NCBI GenBank assembly: GCA_035697485.1
Contig: DASSCU010000033.1
Span: forward strand, 50,169 to 114,168
Length of the DNA: 64,000 bases
Source of the DNA: Actinomycetota bacterium
GTDB taxonomy: Bacteria > Actinomycetota > UBA4738 > HRBIN12
Direction of reading: 5' to 3'
A program made the position numbers and the translations under genes. This document shows positions 44,384 to 53,427 of this stretch, piece after piece (position 1 is the first letter of the stretch; the number at the start of each line of letters is the position of its first letter). The notes beneath the pieces were generated by a model that worked only from the letters and a program-made list of their open reading frames with translations, did not search any database and had not been told where the DNA came from.

Positions 44384-44990
44384 GCCCGGCCCCCGCGAGC
44401 CGGTCCCGCGCGAGGCACCACGGCACCACCGCGGCGGGGAGCGTGATGCCGACGACGTAGACGACCTTGGCCCACCCCTCGTCGAACCCGCCGGCGACAC
44501 CGACGAGGGTCGCCCCGGCGAGCACGGCGACCGCCGGGCGGAGCGGACGCCATGTTCGGCGCCCCCGCGTGGCACGAAGCAGGCCGGAGGCCGCGATGAG
44601 CGTGCCGACGGTCGCGACGACGATGCCGGTCAGGTGCAGCATCCCGTGCCAGGACGTCGGTGTCCCTGGCGCGTCGGTGGGGAACGCGAGGAGCGCGTCG
44701 CCGCCTGCGGTGATCAGGTACCCCGTGACCGCGACCGTCGAGACGGCGGCCGGACGCAGGCCGCCGAGCGCGAACACCGCGTAGCACCCGCCGAGCCACA
44801 GGAACGCCGCGATCATCGGAACGCCGGCGAGACCACCGAGCGCCAAGCTGCTCGGCCAGCTCAGCCACCCGCCGTCCTCGATCACAGCCTGGCGCGTGCC
44901 GGCGAGCACGAACGCCATGATCAGGAAGCCGACGGGCCCCGCCGCGCCGGCCCACAGCGCGACGCGATTCGGTTCTGGACGGTCGCTCAC
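44376..44990 (-). CDS. DUF998-like membrane protein
   Basis: The product is a 204-residue polytopic membrane protein with about six hydrophobic segments. The start region GPVGFLIMAFVLAGTRQ and the internal SWHGMLHLTGIVVATVG resemble DUF998 proteins, whose role is unknown. GTG 44990 overlaps the psuG stop as GTGA, so it is translationally coupled to pseudouridine catabolism genes. A transport or membrane role with psuK-psuG is possible but unsupported by any known motif. Confidence 0.78.
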   Translation of the reverse strand: MSDRPEPNRVALWAGAAGPVGFLIMAFVLAGTRQAVIEDGGWLSWPSSLALGGLAGVPMIAAFLWLGGCYAVFALGGLRPAAVSTVAVTGYLITAGGDALLAFPTDAPGTPTSWHGMLHLTGIVVATVGTLIAASGLLRATRGRRTWRPLRPAVAVLAGATLVGVAGGFDEGWAKVVYVVGITLPAAVVPWCLARDRLAGAGLT

Positions 44991-45895
44991 GAGCGAGCGG
45001 CGTGCGCGACCGCGATCTCCGCCGCCACGCGCGCGTTGTCTTCGAGCAGCGCGAGGTTCGCCTCGAGGCTCCGCCCGCCGGTGAGCTCGGCCAACGTCGA
45101 GAGCTGGAACGGTGTGCGCGCCTTCCCGAACGCCGCCTGCTCGTCGGCGAGGCGCTCGGCCTCCGCGGCCGCTCGTGCCACGTCCTGGGCGTCCATCGCG
45201 ACCCAGGACGGCACCGGGTTGCACACCAGCACGGTGGAGGCGGTGTCCAGGGCGAGCGAGGCGCCGAGCACGGCGGCGGCCTCGCCGGGGGCGTCGACGC
45301 GGTGCTCGAGGTCGACCGGCGCCTCCCTCGCCAGGAAGTGCGGCAGCCGATCCACCCCGTACCCCACGATCGACACGCCGAGCTCTTCGAGCTTCTCGGC
45401 CGTGGCGACCGGGTCGATGATGGACTTCGGCCCGGAGCAGACGAGCATCCCCGGCGTGCGCGCGAGCTCGAGCAGATCGGCACTGACGTCGGGCGACTTG
45501 CCCGGATGCACGCCACCGATGCCTCCGGTCGCGCCGAGGGCCACGCCCGCCTTCGCCCCCGCCCAGATCGTGGCGCTCACCGTCGTCGCCCCGAGCGCCC
45601 CAGTCGCCACGGCGGCCGGAAGGTCGCGCCGCGCCACCTTGGTGGCGGCTCCCGACTCGTAGAAGCGGGCGAGTTCGTCGGGTGAAAGGCCGACGATCAG
45701 GCACCCGTCGACGACGCCGATCCAGGCGGGCACGCTGCCCGCGGCTCGGATCGCGGCGCTCATGCGCCGCACGCACTCGTCGTTGCGCGGGGCGGGAAGG
45801 CCCTGACCGATCACGCTGGTCTCGAGCGCGACGACGCCGACCCCCCGGGTCAGCGCGTCGCGGACCTCGTCGGCCACCTCGAAGCGATCAGTCAC
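44987..45895 (-). CDS. psuG: Pseudouridine-5'-phosphate glycosidase
   Basis: PsuG cleaves pseudouridine 5'-phosphate to uracil and ribose 5-phosphate. It has 302 residues from GTG 45895, overlapping psuK by 8 nt. Family motifs include VALETSVIGQGLPAPRN, GVVDGCLIVGLS, the catalytic Lys region ATKVARRDLP, GGIGGVHPGK, VCSGPKSIIDP and NPVPSWVAMD. It acts on the product of the kinase encoded directly upstream. The pathway salvages uracil from modified RNA. Confidence 0.94.
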   Translation of the reverse strand: MTDRFEVADEVRDALTRGVGVVALETSVIGQGLPAPRNDECVRRMSAAIRAAGSVPAWIGVVDGCLIVGLSPDELARFYESGAATKVARRDLPAAVATGALGATTVSATIWAGAKAGVALGATGGIGGVHPGKSPDVSADLLELARTPGMLVCSGPKSIIDPVATAEKLEELGVSIVGYGVDRLPHFLAREAPVDLEHRVDAPGEAAAVLGASLALDTASTVLVCNPVPSWVAMDAQDVARAAAEAERLADEQAAFGKARTPFQLSTLAELTGGRSLEANLALLEDNARVAAEIAVAHAARS

Positions 45896-46763
45896 GGGGA
45901 GCCCCCGGTTGGGGCCACGCTTGCTCGCTCGCCGCGACGAGGGCGCCGGCGTGGCAGGCGCGGGCGAGTGCGTCCTCGGGTGCGGCACCTCGCACGAGCA
46001 TCGCGAGCAGCACCCCGTCGAAAGCATCACCCGCTCCCGTGGGGTCGATCTCGTCGATCACTTCGGCGGGAGCGACGAGCACGCGTCCGTCGGCGCAGAG
46101 GACGGCCCCCCGGCGATCCATCTTCACCGCCGCGAGCCGGTAGCGTTCGCCGAGCGCCGCCGCGGCGCCGGCGCCGCCACGGCCCGTGAGCACCTCGACT
46201 TCTCGCTCGTTCGCGAGTACCGCGTCGGCCACCGAGGTCTCCCCGAAGAAGCGATCGGCCCCGAAGGCTTCGAGGAGTGGCCACGACGCGGTCTCCACCG
46301 CGATCAGGTCGGCCCGTGCCCTGGTCAGGGCCTCGACGGCCGCATCGTGGCCGGCCTCCTGCAGCAGGAGGTAGCCCGAGACCAGCACGGCGCCGGCCTC
46401 GATCGCTGGGGGGAGGTCCTCGGGCGCGAGCCGGGCGTTCGCGCCTCGGTCCGCGACCATGGACCGTTCCCCCGGCTCGTGGACGACGAGCATCGTGCCC
46501 GTCGGCGTGCGCGCGTCGACCGTGAGCGCTGCGTCGACCCCTCCTTCGACGAGCGCCCCGCGCACGGTCCTTCCCGGCAGGTCGTCGCCCACGCGACCCA
46601 GCACCTGCGTCGTCGCGCCCGCCCACGCCCCCCAGACCGCCGCGTTGGCCGAGGTGCCCCCCGGCTGCAGGAGCACGCGGCCGTGTACGTCGCCGCCGCG
46701 CTTCAACGCCTCCGCGTCGACCCGGATGTCGAGCATCACGTCGCCGACGCACACCAGGTCCAC
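45888..46763 (-). CDS. psuK: PfkB-family carbohydrate kinase, probable pseudouridine kinase
   Basis: This ribokinase-fold enzyme has 291 residues. N-terminal LQPGGTSANAAVWGAWAGA and C-terminal EIDPTGAGDAFDGVLLA (catalytic Asp) define the PfkB family. Coupling to psuG by an 8-nt overlap makes pseudouridine the likely substrate. The start is taken as GTG 46763, since TAGGGT ends 7 nt upstream (leaderless). An in-frame GTG at 46772 overlaps that -10 box. Confidence 0.88.
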   Translation of the reverse strand: MDLVCVGDVMLDIRVDAEALKRGGDVHGRVLLQPGGTSANAAVWGAWAGATTQVLGRVGDDLPGRTVRGALVEGGVDAALTVDARTPTGTMLVVHEPGERSMVADRGANARLAPEDLPPAIEAGAVLVSGYLLLQEAGHDAAVEALTRARADLIAVETASWPLLEAFGADRFFGETSVADAVLANEREVEVLTGRGGAGAAAALGERYRLAAVKMDRRGAVLCADGRVLVAPAEVIDEIDPTGAGDAFDGVLLAMLVRGAAPEDALARACHAGALVAASEQAWPQPGAPRD

Positions 46764-46776
46764 GGCGCACACCCTA
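46764..46776 (-). promoter_or_regulatory. Leaderless -10 of psuK
   Basis: TAGGGT (46771-46776, minus) is followed by 7 nt and GTG 46763. Confidence 0.45.
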
Positions 46777-46802
46777 CCGGGGCGGCGATGTGGGGCCCGG
46801 CC

Positions 46803-47636
46803 TCAACCGGGCTGCCGCTCGACCGGCTCGGCGAGGAGGGCCGGCGGCGCCGGCGTCGGGATCTGCGATCCGCCGGTGATCCGCGCCAGTTCCTCGGGGG
46901 GAGCCCCTGGCTCCAACGCGGCGCGCCGTTCCCTCGCGATCGCCTTCTCGCGACGAAACTTCTTCCAGTCGCTGGACTTCGTGCTGACGCCGATGTCGGT
47001 CGCGATCTGCAGCAGACCGATGCCGGCCAGCACGGCCGCCGCCCACCAGGGCGCACCCGAGGCCGGCCAGAACGCGAGCGCGGCGAACGGGGCGAGCTTC
47101 GTGGCGACCGCGCCCGACGCATGCATCCAGGCTCGGGAGTCCGGATCGGCCCGCAGGTACGAACCGTAGTCAGATTTCAGGCCCGGCCGAGGCGGGGGCG
47201 GTCCGCCGAGGAAGTAGTCGGTCCACCTGATCCCCACGATCGTGCCCACCAGCCAGTGCGTCGGGGCGTGCACCGAGATCGCCCAGATCGCCCCCGCCGC
47301 GATCATGGCCAGCCCCTTCCACAGCGGGGTCTGCCAGACGAAGGCCGCCCCCACGGCGAGCGCGCCGACGACCGTGCCGACGACGAGCAGCGCGTTGCCC
47401 AGCCAGACCGGCGCTCGAAGCCGAACCCCTGTGCGGAACGCGGCCGTGTCGATGCGGCCGATCTGATCGGCGTGCTCGTCCACAAGGAGGCGGTCGAGCT
47501 TGACCTGCTTCACCACCGCCCAGAACCCGAGGGCCCTCAGATCGGTGTTGCCGGCGGCCACGGCCGCCTCGATCCGGTCGAGATCGGCGCCGATCTCAGG
47601 ATGAACCTCCGGCGACGCAGTTGCCCGAACCTCCAC
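46803..47636 (-). CDS. Unknown membrane protein
   Basis: The product has 277 residues. An N-terminal soluble helical region (about 1-80) is followed by four hydrophobic segments (LLVVGTVVGALAVGAAFVW, LAMIAAGAIWAISV, and two near residues 185-230). Between them lies the histidine-containing motif APTHWLVGTIVGIRWTDYFLGG, which could be a metal site. The C-terminal tail is charged and Pro-rich. It is divergent from the PASTA kinase and 30 nt upstream of psuK. I do not recognise the family. TATAGC (47654-47659) is a possible -10. Confidence 0.72.
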   Translation of the reverse strand: MEVRATASPEVHPEIGADLDRIEAAVAAGNTDLRALGFWAVVKQVKLDRLLVDEHADQIGRIDTAAFRTGVRLRAPVWLGNALLVVGTVVGALAVGAAFVWQTPLWKGLAMIAAGAIWAISVHAPTHWLVGTIVGIRWTDYFLGGPPPPRPGLKSDYGSYLRADPDSRAWMHASGAVATKLAPFAALAFWPASGAPWWAAAVLAGIGLLQIATDIGVSTKSSDWKKFRREKAIARERRAALEPGAPPEELARITGGSQIPTPAPPALLAEPVERQPG

Positions 47637-47700
47637 GATCCGGCCCCTTTCCGGCTATACGATTCGCCCGGCGCTCCTGCGGAGAGCGCTTCCCCGACAC

Positions 47701-49623
47701 GTGCAGGAGGGCATCACGTCTAGGAGTATCGCGCAGCCGGCGCCCACGGGGGCTCCGCAAGGCCATGCGCTCGTCACGCTCGATGGACGCTACGCCATCG
47801 TGGAGCGCATCGCCTCGGGCGGCATGGGCGAGGTCTTCCGCGCCCGCGACACGGTCCTCGCTCGCGAGGTCGCGATCAAGGTGCTCCACCGGTCCCTCGC
47901 CGGCGACCAGGCGTTCGTCGACCGGTTCAGAACCGAAGCGCGTGCGGCTGCCGGCCTCTCCCACCCCAACATCGTGGCCGTCTTCGACTGGGGCTCGGTC
48001 GACGGCATCTACTACATGGTCATGGAGTTCGTCCGTGGCCAGAGCCTTCGGGCGCTGCTGAACCGCGACGGGCGGCTCGAGCCCGCGCAGACCACTGAGG
48101 TCGTGCGCCAGACGTTGCTGGCCCTCGACCACGCGCACCGCCAGGGGATCGTGCACCGCGACATCAAGCCCGAGAACATCCTCGTCACCACCGAGGGCGT
48201 CGTGAAGGTTGCGGACTTCGGCCTCGCGCGCGCCTACGCCGAGGGACGACAGACCCAGGCAGGAACGGTGACCGGCACGGTCCAGTATCTGGCACCCGAG
48301 CAGATCCGGGGCGAGCCCGCCGACCCTCGCAGCGACCTGTACTCGCTCGGCATCGTCAGCTACGAGCTGCTGACCGGGAAGCTTCCGTTCACCGGCGAGA
48401 CCGCGATGTCGATCGCGTACAAGCACCTGTCGGGGCGGGTGCCGGTGCCCAGCGCGGCCGTCCACTCGGTCCCGACCGAGCTCGACGGGTTCGTGGCGAG
48501 CGCCACCGACCGCGACCGAGAGATGCGCCCGGAGTCAGCGCTCGCGATGCATCGCGACCTCGACGCGATCGCGCCCTCGCTCCCCCCCTCGCGGGCACTG
48601 GGGTCGATCGTCGACGACGCGCCTGCGGTCACGCCGCTTCCGGACGACGGCACGACGACCGACGTCGTCGTGCTCGGCGACGCGGCGGCGACGAGCGAGC
48701 TCGAGACCACCACCGCCACGATCGCGAGGGTGGAGCGGGGTACCCGCCGTCGGTGGCGTCGGCTCCTGGGCATCGTTGCCCTCGTGGCCGCGCTCGCCGC
48801 CTCGGCTTGGGGGGTGTGGACGTACCTGATCCCTCACCGTGCCGACGTCCCCGCGCTCGCCGGCGTGTCGGTGGACGAGGCGCGCGATCGGCTCTCCGAC
48901 CTCGGCTTCGCGGTCGTGATCGCCGACGGACAGTACTCTCCGCGTCTCGCGGAGGATCGCGTGATCCGTGTGCAGCCGGAGCCCGGAACCTCGCTCGAGC
49001 AGGGCGAGACGGTCACGATCGTGCCCTCGCTCGGCCCGCCGCCGGTGAAGGCCCCGAACATCGAGGGCATGACCCTCGAACGGGCGACCACGCAGCTCGA
49101 AGGGGCCGGTCTCGCCGTCTCGATCGTGAAGCGCCGCTACGACGACGAGATCCCCGAGGGCAGCGTGATCGAGCAGCGGCAGACCGGCATGGTCCCCTCA
49201 GGCAGCACGGTCGAGGTGGTCGTGAGCAAGGGACACGCACCCGTCGAGGTTCCGAAGGTCGCCGGCATGAGCGAGACCGAGGCCTCCGACGCCCTCCAGG
49301 CGCTCGGCTTCACGGTCAGAACCGAGGAAGCTTTCTCCAACGGCGTCGAGCGCGGGTTCGTCATCGGCGCGAGCCCGAAGGCCGGCGAGGAGACCGCCTA
49401 CGCCTCGACGGTCACGCTGAAGGTCTCGCTCGGGCCCGAACGTTTCCAGGCGCCGAGCTTCATCGGGCTCACCCGCGGCGCTGCCGAGGACCGGGCCGCG
49501 GAGTACGGCCTGCAGGTGTCGTTCACCGACCTCCCCGGCGGCACCGGCGTCGTGATCACCCAGAGCCCCGCGCCGGGCGTGATGGTCAGCTACGGCGACA
49601 CGATCCAGCTCTTCCTGCTGTGA
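47701..49623 (+). CDS. pknB: Membrane Ser/Thr protein kinase with four PASTA domains
   Basis: This Hanks-type kinase senses cell-wall fragments through extracellular PASTA repeats. The product has 640 residues. The kinase domain (about 25-300) has ASGGMGEVF, VAIKVL, HRDIKPENI, VADFGLA and YLAPEQ. An acidic linker and one membrane helix (LLGIVALVAALAASAWGV, near 355) precede four PASTA repeats (about 370-640). The start is unclear: GTG 47701 is followed by an internal AGGAGG, and no ATG lies before the kinase domain. It is not in the usual rodA-pbpA locus. Confidence 0.92.
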   Translation: MQEGITSRSIAQPAPTGAPQGHALVTLDGRYAIVERIASGGMGEVFRARDTVLAREVAIKVLHRSLAGDQAFVDRFRTEARAAAGLSHPNIVAVFDWGSVDGIYYMVMEFVRGQSLRALLNRDGRLEPAQTTEVVRQTLLALDHAHRQGIVHRDIKPENILVTTEGVVKVADFGLARAYAEGRQTQAGTVTGTVQYLAPEQIRGEPADPRSDLYSLGIVSYELLTGKLPFTGETAMSIAYKHLSGRVPVPSAAVHSVPTELDGFVASATDRDREMRPESALAMHRDLDAIAPSLPPSRALGSIVDDAPAVTPLPDDGTTTDVVVLGDAAATSELETTTATIARVERGTRRRWRRLLGIVALVAALAASAWGVWTYLIPHRADVPALAGVSVDEARDRLSDLGFAVVIADGQYSPRLAEDRVIRVQPEPGTSLEQGETVTIVPSLGPPPVKAPNIEGMTLERATTQLEGAGLAVSIVKRRYDDEIPEGSVIEQRQTGMVPSGSTVEVVVSKGHAPVEVPKVAGMSETEASDALQALGFTVRTEEAFSNGVERGFVIGASPKAGEETAYASTVTLKVSLGPERFQAPSFIGLTRGAAEDRAAEYGLQVSFTDLPGGTGVVITQSPAPGVMVSYGDTIQLFLL

Positions 49624-50513
49624 GGTTCGGCGCACACGTGCGCCGTGGGTCGGAAGCCACCACCGGCGTCGTCCAGCAGTGCCGCCGACGTGGCGCCGAC
49701 TGCGCCCAGGTCTTCGTCTCGAATCCCCGCGCCTGGGCTCCCCCGTCGTTCTCCGACGAGGCCGCCGCGCGGTTCCGAGATGCCTGGACGACCAGCGGGC
49801 TCGGTCCGCTGGCGGCCCACGCCCCGTACGTGGTGAACATCGCCTCGCCGAACCGCGGCTTCCTCGCGCGCTCCCGGACCCTCGCTCGACGTACGGCCCG
49901 TGCCTGTGACCTCCTCGGAGTCGACCTGCTCGTGGTACACGCGGGGGCGGGCGGCACCGGCGAGCCTGCGCGATCGCGTCGTCGTGCGGTCCGCAGCCTG
50001 CTCGAGACGGTCGGGGCCGCCGAGGGGGTGCGCGTGCTCGTGGAGCTGATGGCCGGGACGCGCGGGGCGGTCGCCTCAACGATCGCGGAGGCTGCGGCTC
50101 TGCTCGAGGTTACCGACGACGATCGCCTCGGGTTGTGTCTCGACATCTGCCACCTGTTCGCGGCGGGCTACGGACTCGACACGCCCGAAGGGGTTGCGGC
50201 GATGTTCGACGAATTGGCGGCGCACGAGCTCACCGGGCGGGTCTGCCTCGTGCACGCCAACGACTCCGCCTTTTCCAAGGGGGAACGCCGCGACCGCCAC
50301 GCCCCGATCGGCGAGGGGGCGATCGGGGCGGAGGGATGGCGTGCATTGCTGGCACGACCGGAGGCGGCCGACTGGACGTTCGTGCTCGAGACCCCTGGCG
50401 ACGCGGCGTCGCACGCGGCGCAGATCGCGCTGCTGCGCAGCCTGGCCCCGCCTGACGTCGCGAGGGGTGCGCCCGTTCAGGGTTCGAGCTCCGCCCTCGG
50501 TCCCTCCTGGTAG
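49620..50513 (+). CDS. nfo: Endonuclease IV (AP endonuclease)
   Basis: This zinc enzyme incises DNA at abasic sites in base-excision repair. It has 297 residues from GTG 49620, which overlaps the kinase stop as GTGA. TIM-barrel metal motifs are present: AHAPYVVNIASP, LLVVHAGAG, VLVELMAGT, GLCLDICHLFAAGY, VHANDSAFSKGERRDRHAPIGEGAIG and VLETPG. The gene overlaps the convergent molybdopterin gene by 37 bp. A much longer upstream frame is a shadow of the kinase. Confidence 0.93.
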   Translation: MRFGAHVRRGSEATTGVVQQCRRRGADCAQVFVSNPRAWAPPSFSDEAAARFRDAWTTSGLGPLAAHAPYVVNIASPNRGFLARSRTLARRTARACDLLGVDLLVVHAGAGGTGEPARSRRRAVRSLLETVGAAEGVRVLVELMAGTRGAVASTIAEAAALLEVTDDDRLGLCLDICHLFAAGYGLDTPEGVAAMFDELAAHELTGRVCLVHANDSAFSKGERRDRHAPIGEGAIGAEGWRALLARPEAADWTFVLETPGDAASHAAQIALLRSLAPPDVARGAPVQGSSSALGPSW

Positions 50514-51103
50514 CTGTAGCGCTCCTCCGCGAACGGCTCGGCGTGCACGTGGTAGCCGCGTTCCTCCCAGAATCCGCGTTCGTTGCGGTCGCTGAACCGG
50601 AGTCCCGTGAGCCACTTCGCGCTCTTCCACGCGTACCGCTTCGGCACCACGAGCCGGAGCGGCCAGCCGTGCTCGGGTGTCAGGTCCTCGCCGTAGTTGC
50701 GCCATGCGAGCAGCACGTCATCGTCGCTCATCGCATCGAGCGACAGGTCCGACGTGTACCCGGACGGGCTCTCCGCGATCACCCACTTCGCTTCTGGCGC
50801 CGGCTGCGCGCGTTCGAGGATCGTGCGGAACGGGACCCCTTCCCACGCGTTGTCCAGCGTCGTCCAGCCCGTCACGCAATGCATGTCGGCGCCCACGGTG
50901 ACGCTCGGCAGGGCTCGAAGCTCCTCGTAGCTCAGCGTGAACGGGTTCGCCACGAGACCCGAGACCTCGAGGTCCCAGTGCGCGCCGTCGAACGTCGGGA
51001 TCGGCCCGTAGTGCAGCACCGGCCAGGTCTTCACGAGACGCTGACCCGGCGGGATGCGGGGGGCGATCTCGGGCGGATAGTTCTTCGTGAACAGGCCCAT
51101 CAT
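50477..51103 (-). CDS. Molybdopterin-dependent oxidoreductase, sulfite oxidase fold
   Basis: The product has 208 residues of the sulfite-oxidase/YedY molybdopterin domain. The molybdenum-ligand Cys lies in [29 protein letters not shown] and [20 protein letters not shown] are family-typical. There is no Tat signal peptide or heme domain, so it is probably cytoplasmic and the electron acceptor is unknown. ATG 51103 overlaps the threonine aldolase stop as ATGA. The related Moco gene mobA lies elsewhere in the window but would serve a bis-MGD enzyme. Confidence 0.88.
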   Translation of the reverse strand: MMGLFTKNYPPEIAPRIPPGQRLVKTWPVLHYGPIPTFDGAHWDLEVSGLVANPFTLSYEELRALPSVTVGADMHCVTGWTTLDNAWEGVPFRTILERAQPAPEAKWVIAESPSGYTSDLSLDAMSDDDVLLAWRNYGEDLTPEHGWPLRLVVPKRYAWKSAKWLTGLRFSDRNERGFWEERGYHVHAEPFAEERYSYQEGPRAELEP

Positions 51104-52179
51104 TCCTCCTTCGCACCCTCGCGGCGCCCGGGGGACGCGGCCTCCGCGACGGATGCCCATGCCTCGAGCGCGACGTCGACGCCGTCGTCGCTCACGTCGA
51201 CGTGGGTCACCATGCGCACGTGACTCCCGGTGTGCGTCGCCCCCACGCCGAGGGCCTCGAGCCGCTCGAGCGTCTCGAGCACGCCGAGCCCCACCGCTTC
51301 CGTGTCGACGAAGACCATGTTCGTTTCAACCTGTCCGAGATCGATCGAGCCGGGGAGGCGCTCGGCGACCCCCTCGGCGAGGCGGCGGGCGCGCTCGTGG
51401 TCCTCGTGGAGACGCCCGGGACCTCGTTCGAGCGCGACGATGCCCGCCGCCGCGGTGATGCCGGCCTGGCGCCACGCGCCGCCGAACAGGATCCAGAGGC
51501 GTCGGGCCTCGGGCATCAGTTCGGCGGGGCCGCACAGCAGCGACCCGATCGGTGCACCGAGCCCCTTGGACACGCAGAACATCACCGTGTCGGCTTCGCG
51601 CGCGAACTCCACGGCGTCCACCCCGGCGGCCGCGGCGGCATTGAAGAGCCTGGCACCGTCGAGATGGACCCCCACCCCGGCCGCCTCGGCGACCTTGCGC
51701 ACCGCGCGCAGCTCCTCGGCGGGCATCACGCGGCCGCCGGCTCCGCCGACGGTGTTCTCGACGGAGACGACATCGACGACCTCGACGTCGTAGTAGGAGT
51801 CGGGTTCGAGCAGGGCTGCGGCGATCTCAGCGTCGATCCAGCCCCGTGGCCCGGGGTCGGCGGTCCGGAACGCGATGCCCGACAGGGTCGCCGAGGTCAT
51901 CACCTCGGTCGTCGCGACGTGTGACCACTCCGAACACGCCGCGAGATGACCTGGGTTCGTGTGAAGGGCCAGCGCGATCTGGTTCGCCATCGTGCCGGTG
52001 GGCACGTAGAGGGCGGCCTCCGTGCCGAGGCACTCGGCCGCGAGCTCCTGCAACCGGTTCACGGTCGGGTCGTCTCCGTACCAGGCGTCGCCGACCTCGG
52101 CCTCAGCCATCGCCCGGCGCATCTCTGGCGACGGGGCGGTGACGGTGTCCGAACGCAGATCCACCCGGAACCGGCTCAT
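51100..52179 (-). CDS. ltaE: Low-specificity L-threonine aldolase
   Basis: This PLP enzyme cleaves threonine or allo-threonine to glycine and acetaldehyde. It has 359 residues, beginning [36 protein letters not shown] (family signature, split here). It continues with [26 protein letters not shown] and the Schiff-base Lys in [19 protein letters not shown] ends 7 nt before ATG 52179, so a leaderless mRNA is likely even though the gene sits 53 nt after pfkA. Confidence 0.94.
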   Translation of the reverse strand: MSRFRVDLRSDTVTAPSPEMRRAMAEAEVGDAWYGDDPTVNRLQELAAECLGTEAALYVPTGTMANQIALALHTNPGHLAACSEWSHVATTEVMTSATLSGIAFRTADPGPRGWIDAEIAAALLEPDSYYDVEVVDVVSVENTVGGAGGRVMPAEELRAVRKVAEAAGVGVHLDGARLFNAAAAAGVDAVEFAREADTVMFCVSKGLGAPIGSLLCGPAELMPEARRLWILFGGAWRQAGITAAAGIVALERGPGRLHEDHERARRLAEGVAERLPGSIDLGQVETNMVFVDTEAVGLGVLETLERLEALGVGATHTGSHVRMVTHVDVSDDGVDVALEAWASVAEAASPGRREGAKEE

Positions 52180-52192
52180 GGGCCGCAGTCTA
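52180..52192 (-). promoter_or_regulatory. Leaderless -10 of ltaE
   Basis: TAGACT (52187-52192, minus), 7-nt gap, then ATG 52179. Confidence 0.5.
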
Positions 52193-52232
52193 GCGATGCG
52201 AGCGTGCACGACCCGGCGCACGCGTCGGCGCC

Positions 52233-53381
52233 TCAGTACAGGAACATCGGCTTGCCGTCGACGTGGCGGATCTTCGGTCGGTACGCTTCGAGGTCGTAGA
52301 GCGCGTCGACGTCGACCCGCTTCACGCCCTGTCCCAGCACCGAGAGCGGCACGTTGACGTAGTTCCCGTTTCGCAGCGCGACGAGGCGGCCGTGCACCCC
52401 TTCGATCGCGAGGTCGGCCGCCATCACCGCGTAGTTGATCGCGACCATCAGATCGAGCGAATCGGGCGAGCCCGACCGCATCAGGTAGCCGACCTGCTGG
52501 TAGATCATGTCGGAGCCGGTGCGTTCCTTGAGTAGCTCGCTCGTCCGCTGCCCGATGCCTCCCAGCTTGCGGTGCCCGTAGGCGTCCTCGACGCCGGCCT
52601 GCACCATCTCGCCGCCGGCGAACGTGGCGCCCTCGGAGATCGTCATCATCGCGTAGTTGCTCGGGTTCGCGGCCTTGTCGCGCTTCAGCTGCTCGGCCAG
52701 CCGATCGATGTCGAACGGCACTTCGGAGATGATCGCTCGCTCCACCCCCGATAGGTACGCCGACACGAGCGAGGTCTCGCCGCTGTAGCGACCGAACACC
52801 TCGACCACAGCCAGGCGCTCGTGCGAGCCCGCGCTCGTGCGCAGCTGGTGCACGAATATCACCGTGCGGGTCACGGCGGTCGAGAAGCCGATGCAGTAGT
52901 CGGTGCCGTGCACGTCGTTGTCCATCGTCTTCGGGATCGCGATCACCGGCACGCCTTCCTGATGCAGGCGCAGGGCGAACGAGAGGGTGTCGTCGCCGCC
53001 GATCGGGATCAGCGAGTCCAGGCCGAGTCGTTCGATCACGCGGAGCACGTGGTCCGTGTGGTCGCGGGGACCCTCGTCGACGCGTCCCGATGCCAGGAAC
53101 GCCGGCTCGTCCGCCGCCTTTACCTTGGCCGGGTTCGTACGCGAGGTATGCAGGAATGTCCCCCCCGAGCGGTCGATCGTCCGCACCACACCGGGGTCGA
53201 GCGCCAGCGAGTTGGCCGCGATGCTCTCGAGGTCGTCCGGCTCGGTGTCGAGCAGGCCGCCCCATCCGCGCCTGATGCCGACGACCTCGTGCCCCTCCGA
53301 CGCGGCCCGGTTGACCACCGCCTTGATCGCGGCATTGAGGCCCGGCACGTCGCCGCCGCCGGTCAGGATGCCGATGCGCAT
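52233..53381 (-). CDS. pfkA: 6-phosphofructokinase, predicted PPi-dependent type
   Basis: This group III PFK has 382 residues. The N-terminal loop is [13 protein letters not shown]. The donor-site residues are Asp131 (GGDDT at 128-132) and Lys151 (PKTMDND). The Asp/Lys pair is the published signature of pyrophosphate-dependent PFK, in place of Gly/Gly in ATP enzymes. A PPi enzyme would be reversible. It lies 46 nt after a second PFK gene of different signature. TAGGCT 6 nt before ATG 53381 suggests its own leaderless promoter. Confidence 0.9.
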   Translation of the reverse strand: MRIGILTGGGDVPGLNAAIKAVVNRAASEGHEVVGIRRGWGGLLDTEPDDLESIAANSLALDPGVVRTIDRSGGTFLHTSRTNPAKVKAADEPAFLASGRVDEGPRDHTDHVLRVIERLGLDSLIPIGGDDTLSFALRLHQEGVPVIAIPKTMDNDVHGTDYCIGFSTAVTRTVIFVHQLRTSAGSHERLAVVEVFGRYSGETSLVSAYLSGVERAIISEVPFDIDRLAEQLKRDKAANPSNYAMMTISEGATFAGGEMVQAGVEDAYGHRKLGGIGQRTSELLKERTGSDMIYQQVGYLMRSGSPDSLDLMVAINYAVMAADLAIEGVHGRLVALRNGNYVNVPLSVLGQGVKRVDVDALYDLEAYRPKIRHVDGKPMFLY

Positions 53382-53393
53382 GGCGGAAGCCTA
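53382..53393 (-). promoter_or_regulatory. Leaderless -10 of pfkA (PPi type)
   Basis: TAGGCT (53388-53393, minus), 6-nt gap, then ATG 53381. Confidence 0.5.
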
Positions 53394-53427
53394 CGAGAGC
53401 CGGCCTGCCCCGCGTGGGAGCCGGCCC

